Positions 1 to 11,592 of a stretch of DNA of 64,000 nucleotides are shown here, in pieces. The position numbers and the translations under genes were made by a program. Source of the DNA: Rehmannia glutinosa. Lineage: Eukaryota > Streptophyta > Magnoliopsida > Lamiales > Orobanchaceae. The stretch is taken from positions 89,976,616 through 90,040,615 of the forward strand of contig CM071924.1 of the NCBI GenBank assembly GCA_016081115.2, written 5' to 3'. The number at the start of each line of letters is the position of its first letter. Within the stretch, counting starts at the first letter, position 1. The notes beneath the pieces were generated by a model. The model made no database searches, was not told the origin of the DNA, and saw only the letters and a list, made by a program, of their open reading frames with translations.

Positions 1-752
1 TTATAGATATTCCTGGCTAATGTGGTTGTGCCAAGTGTCATCATCCTGGAGGGTGGAGTTGTCTATCTTTGTCGGGGAGATCAATGGTCCACCTTTGTGG
101 GTTAGACCCGTTCCCCTAGTCCTGGGTCGGATACGGGCTCCAAACCCTATTTCAAGACCTCACCGTGTATCCTTAAGATCTCACCGCCTTATCAAATTTA
201 ATATATGTATAGTAGTTGTTTGTGAATTAATTTTAATGCCCACATATAAAATATTGCAATATATGTGGAAGACAACACAAAAACTTGTATAAGACGTTCA
301 TTCATAACAATAATTAAGGACATATGATAACACACAAAGACAAAACTCATATGAGACAATTTCATAGAGTTAATTACGTTAGATCCTAAAATAACTCATA
401 TTAATTAACCCATTTAAATTTATATTGTATTAAATCTACGAGACGATGAAACTTACTCATATGTACATCATGTAGTCGTCAAAATTGGCCCGACTGGCGG
501 ACCACATATAAAGAGACTGGACTTCAATTTTAGAGATCCGAAAAGGATTTGGACCTACATTGGCCCGATTCAAACAACTGGAAATCCGACAAGTCCGAGC
601 AACCCAATAAAAAATGCACATAATGGACTGAGTTGGGTCACAAATAATGCGGTGCGGAATTTGGCTAAGCCAATTGGACCAATATTTTTACTCTGTCCAA
701 CTAGCAAATCATCCTAACACATATAAGGTAATTAATTTATGTGCGCTACTGC
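1..752. other. Intergenic, no gene recognised
   Basis: AT-rich spacer. The only open stretch (20-292, +) has no recognisable domain and no neighbouring exon to join to. I see no repeat boundary or RNA gene. Confidence 0.5.
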
Positions 753-760
753 GTTACACA

Positions 761-1158
761 TAGGGATGACAATGGGGCGGGTCGGCCAGGACCCAGACTC
801 TCTCCGTGCCTAGAATGGACGGGGTGGGTCGACCCGCCACGAGTTACGGGGCGGAACATGTCGACCGTTCTGCCCCCGTTTTAGAGTAAAATAAATTTAA
901 AAATAAAAAAATTAAAAAAATATACATTTATAAAATATTATTTACAAATTTTTTTATTATCAATTTATAAATATTAAATATAATATAAGAATACATAAAA
1001 ATTATATTATAATATATGTTATATATCTGAAAATATATATTAAAATATATTTTTAAACTAAAAATTCTGGCGGGCGGGTCATGTAGGCGAAAGTGAGGCC
1101 CAAACCCGCCCCGCCCATCCCGAGTCACGAAACGGGGCTAGTACCCGCGCCATCCCTA
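761..1158. mobile_element. hAT-type MITE with 8-bp target duplication
   Basis: The element begins TAGGGATG and ends CATCCCTA, a perfect 8-bp terminal inverted repeat, with GC-rich arms (GGGGCGGGTCGG type on the left, CCCGCCCCGCCC type on the right) around an AT-rich core. It is flanked by GTTACACA (753-760) and GTTACATA (1159-1166), 7 of 8 bases identical. TIRs plus 8-bp duplications fit the hAT superfamily. It encodes nothing convincing and lies upstream of the bHLH gene promoter. Confidence 0.75.
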
Positions 1159-1405
1159 GTTACATACTTTACATTACATTAAAAGAAGTAAAAGAACTGA
1201 TAAAAAAAAAAAGAAAGAAAGAAGTAAAAACAAAAAAGAAAGCAACAAAGTTACAAAACAAAGGGATGGAAATTGGGGGTATAAAGGACATTTTGTATTT
1301 TGCGGCGAAAGGGCCAAAAAAGGGATGGTGCGTGATGCGCACCTGTCGTGGATTATAATACGGTACCGTGCATTCGACAAAAGGCTGAACTCTTTTCTTT
1401 TTTTG

Positions 1406-1413
1406 TATAAAAA
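1406..1413 (+). promoter_or_regulatory. Probable TATA box of the bHLH gene
   Basis: TATAAAAA is followed about 55-80 bases downstream by a CT-rich stretch (CTCTCTCTCAG near 1473-1483), typical of plant 5' leaders. The leader would run about 0.9 kb to the coding start at 2338 and contains an upstream ORF. Confidence 0.45.
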
Positions 1414-2124
1414 GGCAGGCTTTTGAGTTTGAAGAAAATGGAGAAAAACCACCGAGTCGAAAAGCCCACCAATCTCTCTCTCAGAACCATTCACTCTTCC
1501 AACAGAAGACGCTGCTATTTTTCCAGAGCTTTTTCTGAATTTTCGAATATTGTTTAGGATTTTTGAAACGCAAATGGCAGCAAACTTAGTTGTTGTTCAG
1601 AGTTTCTTTACTGAGCGGCGAAGGTACTCCTCTGAAGCTGTTTACTGTTAGAAGAAACCCAGAACTATTTCGTTTGCTTTTTATTTTATTTTATTTTCTA
1701 GAGTTGAATTCAGTGAAAGTCTTATATAAGCACAAAAGAAGCTGCAAATGGAGTCCTCAATGTCGTTTGATATACGATAACAAGCTTACGAGCACCTTTT
1801 TTTTACTGGCTTTGGTGATAGAGTTTAATATCTCATAAGGGTTTCGTGAAGATTATCTGGTACTTGAACTATTTTTTTTTAACTGTAGTTTCTTTGAGGT
1901 GTGTGATTGCTTTTTGTTCCACTTTTGTGTGAGGGATTTCTGTGAGATTATTTAACAGTTGAAGGAAATACTATGGTGAATTTGGAGAATGATTTGAAGG
2001 GTGGGTATACGTTGGAGATTTCAGGGTTCTGTTTGCTGATTTTTCTTGCAATTTAGTGAGTTAATTTAAGGGAATTTTTAGTTTGATTGGTGAGTTAGGG
2101 TTTTTATTATTGAGTGGAGAGGAA

Positions 2125-2226
2125 ATGGGGATAGATGATAGAATGTTGCTGCCAACGGTGGGGCCTCCCATAAAGAGACGGTTGAGAAGGAAACAAGCTG
2201 GAAGAGGATCTTACAGAGGCAGCTAG
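2125..2226 (+). CDS. Upstream ORF (33 codons) in the bHLH leader
   Basis: ATG at 2125 opens a 33-residue peptide ending at TAG 2224-2226, 111 bases before the main ATG. The peptide starts MGIDDRMLLPTVGPP and then becomes very basic (IKRRLRRKQAGRGSYRGS). Arabidopsis LHW-family bHLH genes (LHW, EMB1444, bHLH155) are catalogued as carrying conserved-peptide uORFs. The position and unusual composition here suggest the same class, likely acting as a cis translational repressor of the main ORF. I could not align it, so conservation is inferred. Confidence 0.6.
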   Translation: MGIDDRMLLPTVGPPIKRRLRRKQAGRGSYRGS

Positions 2227-2337
2227 AATTTGGATTTGTATTCTAAAAAGGGGGTGAAAATAGGGATTTTATTGGGTTTCTTTCCAAATTAGAGTTGGGT
2301 GTTGGGGTTAGGTCTTTGCTCACTGGGAGAAGGAAAG

Positions 2338-5300
2338 ATGGGAAGTCGATTGCAGCAAGTGTTGAGGAGCCTTTGTTTCAACACTGGGTGGAAATATGCA
2401 GTTTTCTGGAAGCTCAAGCATCGAGCAAGGATGTGAGTCCCCTTATTTTCCTCTCTGATGCGAATGAAATTCTATTATGATATGAATCATTTTGGTGTGA
2501 TGTGATTTTTAATGCACTGATATACTAATTCTCAGATTATCTGGTTTTATGAATCAGTAGCGTTGTACTGTTTTGATAACATAAAAAATGATGAGTGCAT
2601 AATGGTTTCTTGTAAAACACCAGGAAATTCATGAATTAAGAAATCTCTGTATGGTGTGTTGGTGCTTCAATCGGACTAACTGCATCCTGCACCTTCTTCA
2701 TGATTCCATGAGATAGGCGGTTCTTTTTGTAATTTTACGTTTTCCTTTTCCACCGAGCATTCACACTAGCCCCACCTCTGTTTGCACATGTATGAGCATG
2801 TATGTTGTTTTTAATGATTCAGAAGGTCTAGTGTTGTTTTAAGTTTCATTCTGCTGAACATAGTAGGTTTTAACATATTCAAGAGTTTTTTTAATAAGTT
2901 GTGAGTATTGGTTGGAGGAGGGGATAAATTTCAAAGAAACTGAAAGATACAGGGTTTGAACCCTAGTCAACACCCTTACAAAGGGTTAGCGATACTACTT
3001 GAGCTGCAAGCTAGTGGTTAACATATTCAAGAGTTAAAAAAGCAGTGTTACCCAGAATTTTAAGCACAGAAAGTTGAATTCTTCGAAGACTATGAAACTT
3101 TGTGCCTCTCTGTGTTTCCTTTGAAGCTTATAGATTTGAATATAATCCACGAAATAAAGAAATAATTCAGCAAATTCTTCTATAGATCTGAGAGACTTAA
3201 ACGAAACTTAAAATTTGAAACTCAATTAAATAACTTTCTTATGCTTCAAAAGGGATATGCAGAGCTTCTTCAAGCCACAGTATAAGTTTGAAGTACTTTT
3301 GAAGACCAAAGATATAACTCCAATCAAGTCTTTCTTTGTGCAAAATTGCATGATCAGTGAGCTCTTATCGACTTATTTAATTTTCAAGAGAAGTCTTATA
3401 TCACTGGAAATTTCACAACAAATGCTTCCTTTTGGATGCTGTTTTAGACTAACATATAAATACATCAATGTAGATTATGGTTAAATCATAACGCTTTCTT
3501 GACCACAAAGGTCTTGCAAAGGATTTTTCTTAATGCAAATTGGTAATTTTTTTATTAGAAAATTATTCTAACTGTTTTCATGTGTCCAAATTTGATGCAG
3601 GATGTTTACTTGGGAGGATGCTTATTATGATGGAAACCAATACTCCGAAAAGAAGTGGTTCAATGCAACAGCAGGCGGCTTGAGTGAAGGTCCTTATTCA
3701 CATGATCCTTTGGGATTAGCTATGGCAAAGATGTCTTATCAAGTATATTCTCTTGGGGAGGGGTATGACACTTACCATCATATAAATTAAGCATGTTCAG
3801 TAGTTTTGCAGTTTATTATCCCTGTTTGCCCGGTTAAGTTCATTTCTCTAAATAGTTTTTAAGATTGAACACATGAACTAATGTTGCGGGTGACGACATT
3901 AGTATTTTTGTAGCACATTGCTTTACGGGTGAATGGTGTAGAAAACAATGATTTCTTCTATTCATTCTTTTATACATATGTATGTAAAAATCTCTCTCTA
4001 TATAAATTTATTTATTTACGTATTTAATTTTTTCTTTTTCTATATTTTGCCGGACAGGGTTGTTGGACAAGTGGCAGTTTCTGGGAAGCATTCATGGATA
4101 TTTTCGGATGAGCATGTTGCTGATTCTTCATCCTCATCTAAGGTAAATTACTGCAGTGTCGCCATTTATGGAATTAAGAGATAAATTTTTTTATACTCTT
4201 TTCCCCACACTTATTGCCCTTGTTAGTTGTTCCATCATGTGCAAGAATGAAAGGTTTTTGAAAGGGTTAACTTGGAGCATGTTAGAGATATCCTTTGGCT
4301 TATAGTCATTTATTGCTTAAGAATGATTCTCTTTTTAGTTATTTGGTAAAGATATAGGTTCTAGGTTTTTCTGCTTGGTGTTGAGTGTTTATTAATAATT
4401 AGAACTGGAAGAGGTCCATACGAAATACTTATTTGAATCTTTATATACGTCGTTAGATTGAAGATGAGTATACTGTCTGGAGGTTGGCATTGGTATTTGA
4501 CTACTTGAAAAGGGAAATATGACAATAAAAGTGGGATGAACACTAAATGGCATCTATTCCTTACTGCAATATGTTTAGTATTCTTACCGATCGTTGTAAT
4601 TGGAAAAGTTTGTGCTGTGCAGTGGTATTCTGGCGGGTGGCAAACTCAATTTTCAGCTGGCATTAAGGTGAATCCCACTCTTATTTGTTTTTATTTTAAA
4701 GTTATTGCTTACTTGGCTTTTCCAGTTATGAAGAATCAAAGATCACCAATTAGAATTAGAACAAAGAAGTGCTATGAGAGTCAGCTATTAAAGATCTCTC
4801 TTTTTTCCCACCTCTTCCCTCGTACTGATTAGAGCAACGGTTAGGCTTACCAGCTGACTATTTGGAACACTAGCAACTTTTGAAGTTTGAGTTAAAGCTT
4901 TTGGTTTAGCAGTTATCTTGTTGCTGAGTTTATCTTGATAGTAAAAGTTTTAAGTTTGAGCTGGCTAGAAGCGCAATTGGCTTGATAGGAACCTGAATAA
5001 TATAACTAATACTAAAAAATACCTGAGCTCGTGAGAAAGAATAAATAATGGGGCTTGAGCTCAGCTTGGATATATTGCAAGCTCGCTTGAGATCATAAAT
5101 TTAAATTTGAATTAAAAAATTGTTAAAATGATGTGAATAGGCTTCATCTTTTGCAGCTCTGTAGGAAGCAGACCTAAATCTTTACCATGAAAACTCATCA
5201 TTTGCTTTCGCTTTTTGATTAATTAATTGTGATTACTTTCTTATTGAGCCAACAACTTTCTCTGACAAGTTTCTTATTGATTTATAATTAAAGCCTAAGG

Positions 5301-8300
5301 TAAAATCACAAGGTCTTACAGTTAACTTCCAAAAGCTACTATAGCTCTATGTTTATCTTTTTTTTTTTTTTTTTTTTTTTTTTTTCTGAGTTGTCAGTCA
5401 GGTTCCTCTGCCAAAAGAGCTTCTAAAACTGTAGTTGTGTGTGAACCTGGATTCTCTTTTGAACTTCTCTATGAAACCCTCTTTCTATGAAAACCTCTAA
5501 TAAGAGATTTTCTTGTCTTGCAGACTATTGCTGTTGTGGCTGTCATTCCACATGGAGTTGTACAACTAGGCTCTGTGCATAAAGTATGTTGACCAATTAC
5601 TCAATTTCCAGTCTGCATTTCTTTGTATTCATTATTTTTAATATGCTAGGTAAAGTAAAAAAATCGGCCAAATATATGTGCTGATTTTGCCGACAATTAT
5701 TGTTTTGTATGTGGTGCTAAATTTCAGAACAAAAAACTCTCATAGGATAATAGTCGAGTAGCTAAGACTCTCAAGTCCAGACCTCTCTGGTCTGGGGTTC
5801 CCATCAACCCCTCTCCTCATAGGATATGTTCTAAATAAAAAAAATTCAGAACAAAAGAAGCAACCCGCAGTTGCTTTATCTATTGATAGTTTTTTCTATG
5901 AGGTATTTTATTATGCTATATGATGTGGTATCCATATCATCAGCCATTTATACTTGATGTGATTGACTGCTAAAGATTTCTACATGTTCCTGATTGTGAG
6001 GAAGTTGGGTATAATGATTCTTCTAGCCTGTATTGTTTTGTATAATTAGTCACACAGGTGGATAAGTACATCTATTTTGACCTGTGATAATCATCCTTTA
6101 CTCAAATTAGTAACATCTAACATTATACCTCAAAACATGAATATGTGTTGTGTAAGTCCTACGACCTACTTTGCGATAGTTCAAACAAGCAGTCAAAAAA
6201 AAAAAAAAATAGACCTAATACTTTTTGAATTTTCATTTGGTATTATAAGACGCTATATAGATTTTCCTTAAAGATGACACAAAATGCCAGCACTTACCTG
6301 AAGTGAAACTGTTAATAATTTTACTTATAACCCATTGACTTGCCTTTATGCTTTCATCTTTGGGCGTCTCAGATTGCTGAGGATTTGAAGCTGGTCGACC
6401 ATATCAGAAACGTTTTCTCTGAGCTGCAAGATTCCTTAGCTGGTTGTATTCCCAGCTCAATAAAATGTAACACGGAGAATTCCTGTCTGGTGAGTCTCTC
6501 TCTCTCTCTCTCTGACACACACACACTGGTACATATAAATTGATGCAATTATTTTCTCCTTATCTCTTATACCCTTGCATTCTTCCTCAGTCAGATACGT
6601 GCACAAGAATTTCAGATTCAGCTGTTCATGACTGCGTTGCCAAACTGAAAGGATCTCTTCACGAGAATGAGGTGAATTTGTGGTCCCAGTTATTTTCACC
6701 TCCTGGGGAATCTGTTAATCAACCTCATGTTTTCCCTCCAGTTGGGGGATTTTCAAGTAAAACTCTTAAAAAGAATATGCACGAAAGAGCTGAGTGCTCA
6801 ATGCCTGGGAATGAAGTATCAGTTCCCTCGTGCTCTGAAAATATTCTTACGAGGAAACTACAACAAGAAGAGATGGAATCTTTTAACACCACAAAATGTG
6901 GTGGAGAAACAAATGACTTCAGGGATTTAGGAAAACGGCCAGAAATTATGAGTATGCCGTCTGTTAAGAATGTTGGGATTGACAACTCGAATTTATATAA
7001 TTCCACTCTGCTCACTGCTGAAAGTTCTCAAATGGTCACATCTGACTTTCCTTTAGAAAGTCTTGATTCTTCAGCTTTCCAGTCTAATCGTGTTGAGATG
7101 CGGATTTCACCTTTTGGTTTTTGTGCTGGATATGAACTGTATGAAGCATTAGGCCCTTCTTTCCAGAATCAGAATGATTGTCTGTGGGAGGCAGAAAAAA
7201 TTGGTTCGGATATGGCCATTGATATTTCTGAGGGAATAAGCAGTTGCAGTCTGCTGATGGAGAACTCTGATATGCACCTTCTTGATGCAGTGGTGGCCAA
7301 AGTCAGTCACAAAGGGGATGACACAGAAAGTGAGAAATCATGCCGTGTCTCTGGGGAATCCTCTTGACTGCTGAAAAAACACCCTGCACTAGTATAGGTA
7401 CTATTGGTTCATTTGACCGAGAAACATCAAGTAGTTTGAACTCAGTGGCATGTGGCGTTGAGTCTTTGAAAGGGTTTTCGTCAGCCAGCTCCAGTCGAGG
7501 GAGTGAACATTTGGAGAGGGCCCGAGTACCAGTTAAAACAAATAAGAAGAGAGCTAGACCTGGTGAAAGTTGTAGGCCGAGGCCAAGGGATAGGCAATTG
7601 ATACAAGATCGAATAAAGGAATTGCGAGAGCTTGTGCCCAATGGATCAAAGGTGATGTCCACCACCATACTGTTCTCCTTATGATGCTTTTTAGTTTTCG
7701 ATGTTTCTGCTGAAATTTCTGAATCATACAGTGCAGTATTGATTCACTTCTTGAGCGAACTATCAAACACATGATCTTTTTGCAAAGTGTTACCAAGCAC
7801 GCAGAGAAGCTACACAAATGCTCCGCGTCAAAGGTAACGATTTGATATTGCTCAATCTACTGCTCATTTATTCCACTTGATGATAATTCTCTTCTCTTTC
7901 AATCTTTCTTTGTATAGTTTATAATTCCCCCATGCACTATAGTTGCCTTCTACTTGCCATGCTCTCCTACTGCATGATGAATTGCTCCACAAGATTACTT
8001 GCTGATATACACACACATTATGTATATCTACATATATGAAATATGATATCCATGTTTTAAAAATATTAGTTCCTTGTTCATACTGGGCTCGCCATTTATG
8101 TAAAGTAGTTGGAGTTGGTGTAGGTGATGAACTGGTTATTTGGATCTGAATTTGAACAAATTTAAGACCTCATCTCAGTGAAGTTAAATTGTTTCTTGGA
8201 GGAGGAAAATAGGAAAAAGAAAAAAAAAAGGGTCTTTTATCCTGATTTATCTAATGAAATAATCATTTTATTTTCAAATCTTCCACTCATAATTCTATCT

Positions 8301-9449
8301 AAATATTGAAACATGAAAATCACAAAAAACAATGTCTCCCAGATTCAGACAATCACAGTTTCAGTATCGTTTATGCTTTGTTTTTAATTTAGCAAAGAAT
8401 CTGTGATTTTTCAGTTGCTTGACAAGGACACAGGTATGCGGAGATTTTCCTGTCGTGAGCAGGGTTCGAGTTGGGCTGTGGAAGTGGGGAATAACCAAAA
8501 AGTTTGCCCAATAATAGTGGAAAATATAAATATGAATGGGCAAATGTTGGTAGAGGTAATGACATTTTTAAATACTTTTTCATCATTGTCTGCTGTATTG
8601 TTTCCAGCAATGAAATAGATGTCTTCCATTTTCAAAAGAGAGTGCATAAGCTCCATTATTATATTAATCTCATCTTCTGATCTCCACAAGTATTCTGCTT
8701 GCTCGATGTAGATGTTGTCCAAAGAGTGCGGCCAGTTTCTTGAAATAGCCGAAACCATCAGAAGCTTGGGTCTAACTATTCTGAAAGGTGTGTCGGAAGC
8801 ATATGGAAATGAGACGTGGATGTGCTTTGTGGTTGAGGTACACATCTGATTAATTTTTAATCCTCTGTCCTGATTCCTAAATATTACTAGTTATTTGCTT
8901 GGAATAATTACAAAACCCCCCTGAGGTTTGGGCTAATTACAAAAAATCCAGAGATATTTCAAAATTACAAAAAGCGCCATCAGGTTTCATTATGTCTTAA
9001 ATTAAGGGGATAACTATAATATTTCTATAAATATCAGGAGGATTTTTGAAATGTGTTTTGCTTATGAAGGGATGACAGAATCAAACCTCTAGGGTTTTTT
9101 GTAATTTTCATACACCTATGGAGTTTTTTGTAATTAGTCTGAACCTCAAGGTTTTTTTTTTTTTTTTTGTTTGTGTGTGTGTAATTATCCCTATTTGCTA
9201 TACAAAACCTTATTCTAAGTTAGATCATTGTCAAATCTAAAAATGGTAGACCTTATCCTTAGATTCTATGTCAAATTGGAAAACAATGGCATTTTCCAGA
9301 TTGATGCTCATGAAAAGATAAGCAACATATGTTATCGACACATTTCTAATATATTGATGGTGTGCTAGGGGCAGAATAACCGAAGCATGCACCGGATGGA
9401 TGTCTTATGGTCACTTATGCAGCTTTTGCAACCTAATATATCTACTTGA
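2338..9449 (+). CDS. LHW-family bHLH transcription factor (bHLH155/EMB1444-like), frameshifted
   Basis: Coding exons: 2338-2432, 3601-3762, 4058-4142, 4623-4667, 5524-5583, 6373-6489, 6591-7651, 7732-7833, 8415-8555, 8712-8837, 9369-9449, all with GT-AG introns. The corrected protein is about 691 residues. The N-terminal bHLH-MYC_N-type domain (about 1-190) shows WEDAYYD, GEGVVGQVAVSGKHSWIF and IPHGVVQLGS, closer to the EMB1444/bHLH155 branch than to LHW itself. The bHLH is at about 507-575 (RPRPRDRQLIQDRIKELREL, then CSIDSLLERTIKHMIFLQ). A conserved C-terminal dimerisation region follows, ending DVLWSLMQLLQ. LHW-family proteins are nuclear and pair with TMO5-type bHLHs in vascular development. 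One base is missing near 7362: exon 7 is 1061 nt where phase needs 1062, and TGA at 7365-7367 would stop translation at about residue 446, before the bHLH. Identity is secure; integrity is uncertain. Confidence 0.9.
2888..3017 (-). mobile_element. tRNA-derived SINE in bHLH intron 1
   Basis: A 130-bp insertion is flanked by a perfect 18-bp direct repeat (TTAACATATTCAAGAGTT at 2870-2887 and 3018-3035). On the minus strand it starts CCACTAGCTTGCAGCTCAAG, has a B-box-like GGGTTCAAACCC, and ends TTATTAAAAAAA. This is the layout of a tRNA-derived SINE with an A-rich tail. Confidence 0.75.
5356..5385. repeat. Poly-T tract
   Basis: About 28-30 consecutive T in bHLH intron 4, upstream of the acceptor at 5523. 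Its length in any assembly is unreliable. Confidence 0.7.
5735..5844 (+). mobile_element. Small SINE in bHLH intron 5
   Basis: About 110 bp lies between copies of TTCAGAACAAAA (5723-5734 and 5845-5856). It ends in AAATAAAAAAAA. Inside, GAGTAGCTAAGACTCTCAAG resembles an A box with its context and GGGGTTCCCATCAACCCC sits where a B box would be. The tail and duplication indicate LINE-mediated retroposition. The family is unknown to me. Confidence 0.6.
6495..6527. repeat. (CT)n(AC)n microsatellite
   Basis: A CT run followed by an AC run directly downstream of the exon 6 donor (6490), inside the short 101-bp intron 6. Confidence 0.85.
8900..9191. mobile_element. ATTAC-type MITE, copy A
   Basis: Ends are TGGAATAATTACAAAA and GTAATTATCCC in inverted orientation, with internal stretches such as CTGAGGTTTGGGCTAATTAC mirrored near the other end. 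Flanked by TATTTGCT at 8892-8899 and 9192-9199. Located in intron 10 of the bHLH gene. Same family as 10174-10425, 40519-40805 and 41610-41798. Confidence 0.8.
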
Positions 9450-9973
9450 TCTCTGAGTTTATATATATACCTACCCATGAGTGATCCTAATTCCTAAATG
9501 ATGATTTATGACTCGGTAGACCTTTGATATTTTCTCCATGGTGACTGCTGAAGCTGTGTGAGTATTGGAATCCATTGTTAAGGCTTCTGTTCAATGCACC
9601 ATTATTTTAGGTTGCGTTTTTCTGTTTTTTGGGTCTTCGCTTGTATCGCGTGTACAATATTTTCTCGTATATTTTGAGTGAGTGTGATTATTTTGTTTTG
9701 GTTATTCTAGTTTTGTTTTTGTTGTAAAACTATTCATATTCGTGAGTGCAATATTGGTAATCCTACATTGATGTTTCTTTATGTTCAAAGCTCTATTAGT
9801 AATAGAGAATTGTATGTCGACTGTTTTTGTGGCATTATATTTACACTAGTAAGTTTTCCAAGAACAATCCTCTCTTGTTTGTTGATGTGTTCCTATTTTA
9901 CAAATTGCAATCGTATTGAAAAATATTTTAACTCGACTGTCCTTTCCATTTCGGTTTTCACAAAGAAAAAAAA
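9450..9973. other. 3' flank of the bHLH gene
   Basis: Presumed 3' UTR and terminator region, T-rich, with no ORF or repeat I recognise. I see no single clear polyadenylation signal. Confidence 0.4.
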
Positions 9974-10842
9974 GGAAATTTGGGAAATTGTCCCTCCATA
10001 TCGGGATATTTTTGAAAAATGCCCCAAAAGTATTAAAATTTGATTTATGTTCTTGCACTCAAACTGTTCACCTCATTGCCCACCTAATAACTCGCCTCAT
10101 TGTTAGCCTAATTCTGTTTGAAGAAAAATTCAAATTCACAATTTTTTTGTATATTTGAAGAATAATTATAACTAGGGATAATTACAAAACTACCCCTAAG
10201 GTTTGAGCTAATTACGAAAAAGCCCAATGTTCTTTGGAATTACAACAAATTCCTTGAGGATTGATTCCCTCTTACATTTTTCTCAATAATTTTTTGAAAA
10301 TATTTCAAAAAACCCCGACATTTGTAAAATTATTACAGATTATCCCATTAAATTTAAGATCAAATTAAACCTAAATGTTTTTTTTGAAATTAACCCAAAC
10401 CTCGGGGTGTTTTTGTAATTATCCCTTATAACTATATAATCATTTTCTATACTATATCTAACAATGTCAAATATCGATTCTAAAATTCCTAGCCTGGATT
10501 AGTCTTGATGGTGTTCATTATATGTAATTGAATTTGAGTAAATTTTATTTGAAAATGATAAATTGGCCAAATTTTAAGGATTTTTAAAACGGTATAAATT
10601 GACATTATTAGGTATATATTATAGAGAATGAATATGTAGTTGTAATTGTTCTTGAAATGTGCAAAAAAAAAAGTACGAATTCGATTTTTTATTTGAACAG
10701 AATTTGATAGACAGTTAGGTGGGTCATTAGATGGGTAGTGAGATTGACAGATGGGGCTGCAGGGGCATAAATCAAGTCTTAATAATTTGGGGGCACTTTT
10801 CAAAAATATCCCCAGATGGATGGGCAATTTCCCAAATTTCCC
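9974..10842. mobile_element. Long-TIR (Mutator-like) non-autonomous element
   Basis: The left arm (9974-10173) and right arm (about 10640-10842) are diverged inverted repeats of about 200 bp. GGAAATTTGGGAAATTG reads inward from both ends, followed by CGGGATATTTTTGAAAAATG on the left and its near copy on the right. Long arms without a transposase suggest a Mutator-like MITE. I could not find a clear 9-bp target duplication because both flanks are A-rich. Confidence 0.6.
10174..10425. mobile_element. ATTAC-type MITE, copy B, nested
   Basis: Starts AGGGATAATTAC and ends GTAATTATCCC, with TTATAACT duplicated at 10166-10173 and 10426-10433. It lies inside the left arm of the 9974-10842 element, so it is the younger insertion. 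Confidence 0.85.
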
Positions 10843-11129
10843 AAGGAAAAACTGATTTTTAATTTGTGAAGCAGTTTGTCCTTGCGTTGGCCGAGTACTA
10901 CACCCACAACAAAATTGCTAGCATCGCTCATAAGTTCGAATGGTAAAGACCAATCTGAGCTCACCATAATAGGAGAAGTATTGAGTTTTTTTTAATAGAT
11001 TGAATGCCTTAAGACATTCATCATTGATGTCGAAAATCACATCTTTATCCAAGAGATGAGTGAGTGGTCAGGCTATCTTGGAAAAATATTTGATAAAACG
11101 TCTATAAAACCCGACATGTCCCAGGAGTT

Positions 11130-11592
11130 TCAAATCGTCTTCACCAAAGTAAGTTGTGGCAATTTGGCAATTGTCTCAACCTTTGCCTTGTCGACTTTGA
11201 TACCCTTGCAAGATATTTTATGCCCCAACACTATTCTTTCTTGAACCATAAAATGACATTTTTCCCAATTGAGAACCAAGTCAGTTTCTTCGCAACAAGC
11301 AAAGTCTTCTTCTAGATTATTAAGACATGTATCAAAAGAATCCCTGAAAACCGAGAAATCATCCATGAATACTTTCATCTTCCACTAGTTTGTAAAAAAT
11401 GACAAGCATACACCATTGAAATGTTGCCCATGCATTACATAACCCGAACGACATATGGTGGTAGGCGAAAATACCATAAAGACAAATGGAAGTGGTTTTC
11501 TCTTGATCCTCCGATGCTATATGAATTTGAAAATAGCTGGAATTCCCGTCGAGAAAGCAATAATAGAGGTGACCGGACAAGTTTTCCAACAT
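11130..11592 (-). pseudogene. gypsy reverse transcriptase fragment
   Basis: The first frame (11592-11359) has CFLDGNSSYFQIHIASEDQE and the fingers/palm segment FAYHHMSFGLCNAWATFQ. The second (11378-11130) has the catalytic box as VFMDDFSVF, where plant gypsy RTs read VFMDDFSVFG. LVLNWEKCHFMVQERIVLGH and KISCKGIKVDKAKVE follow. The two frames overlap and differ by an indel at about 11370. Confidence 0.85.

Noticed and set aside
20..292. 90-codon ORF at the left edge
   Set aside because: No recognisable domain, odd composition, no splice partner; consistent with chance.
1590..1838. 82-codon ORF in the bHLH leader
   Set aside because: Runs through T-rich likely leader intron sequence and shows no family resemblance; the better uORF is at 2125.
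6540..7367. A stand-alone 275-residue protein
   Set aside because: It is bHLH exon 7 read up to the frameshift plus the preceding intron end.
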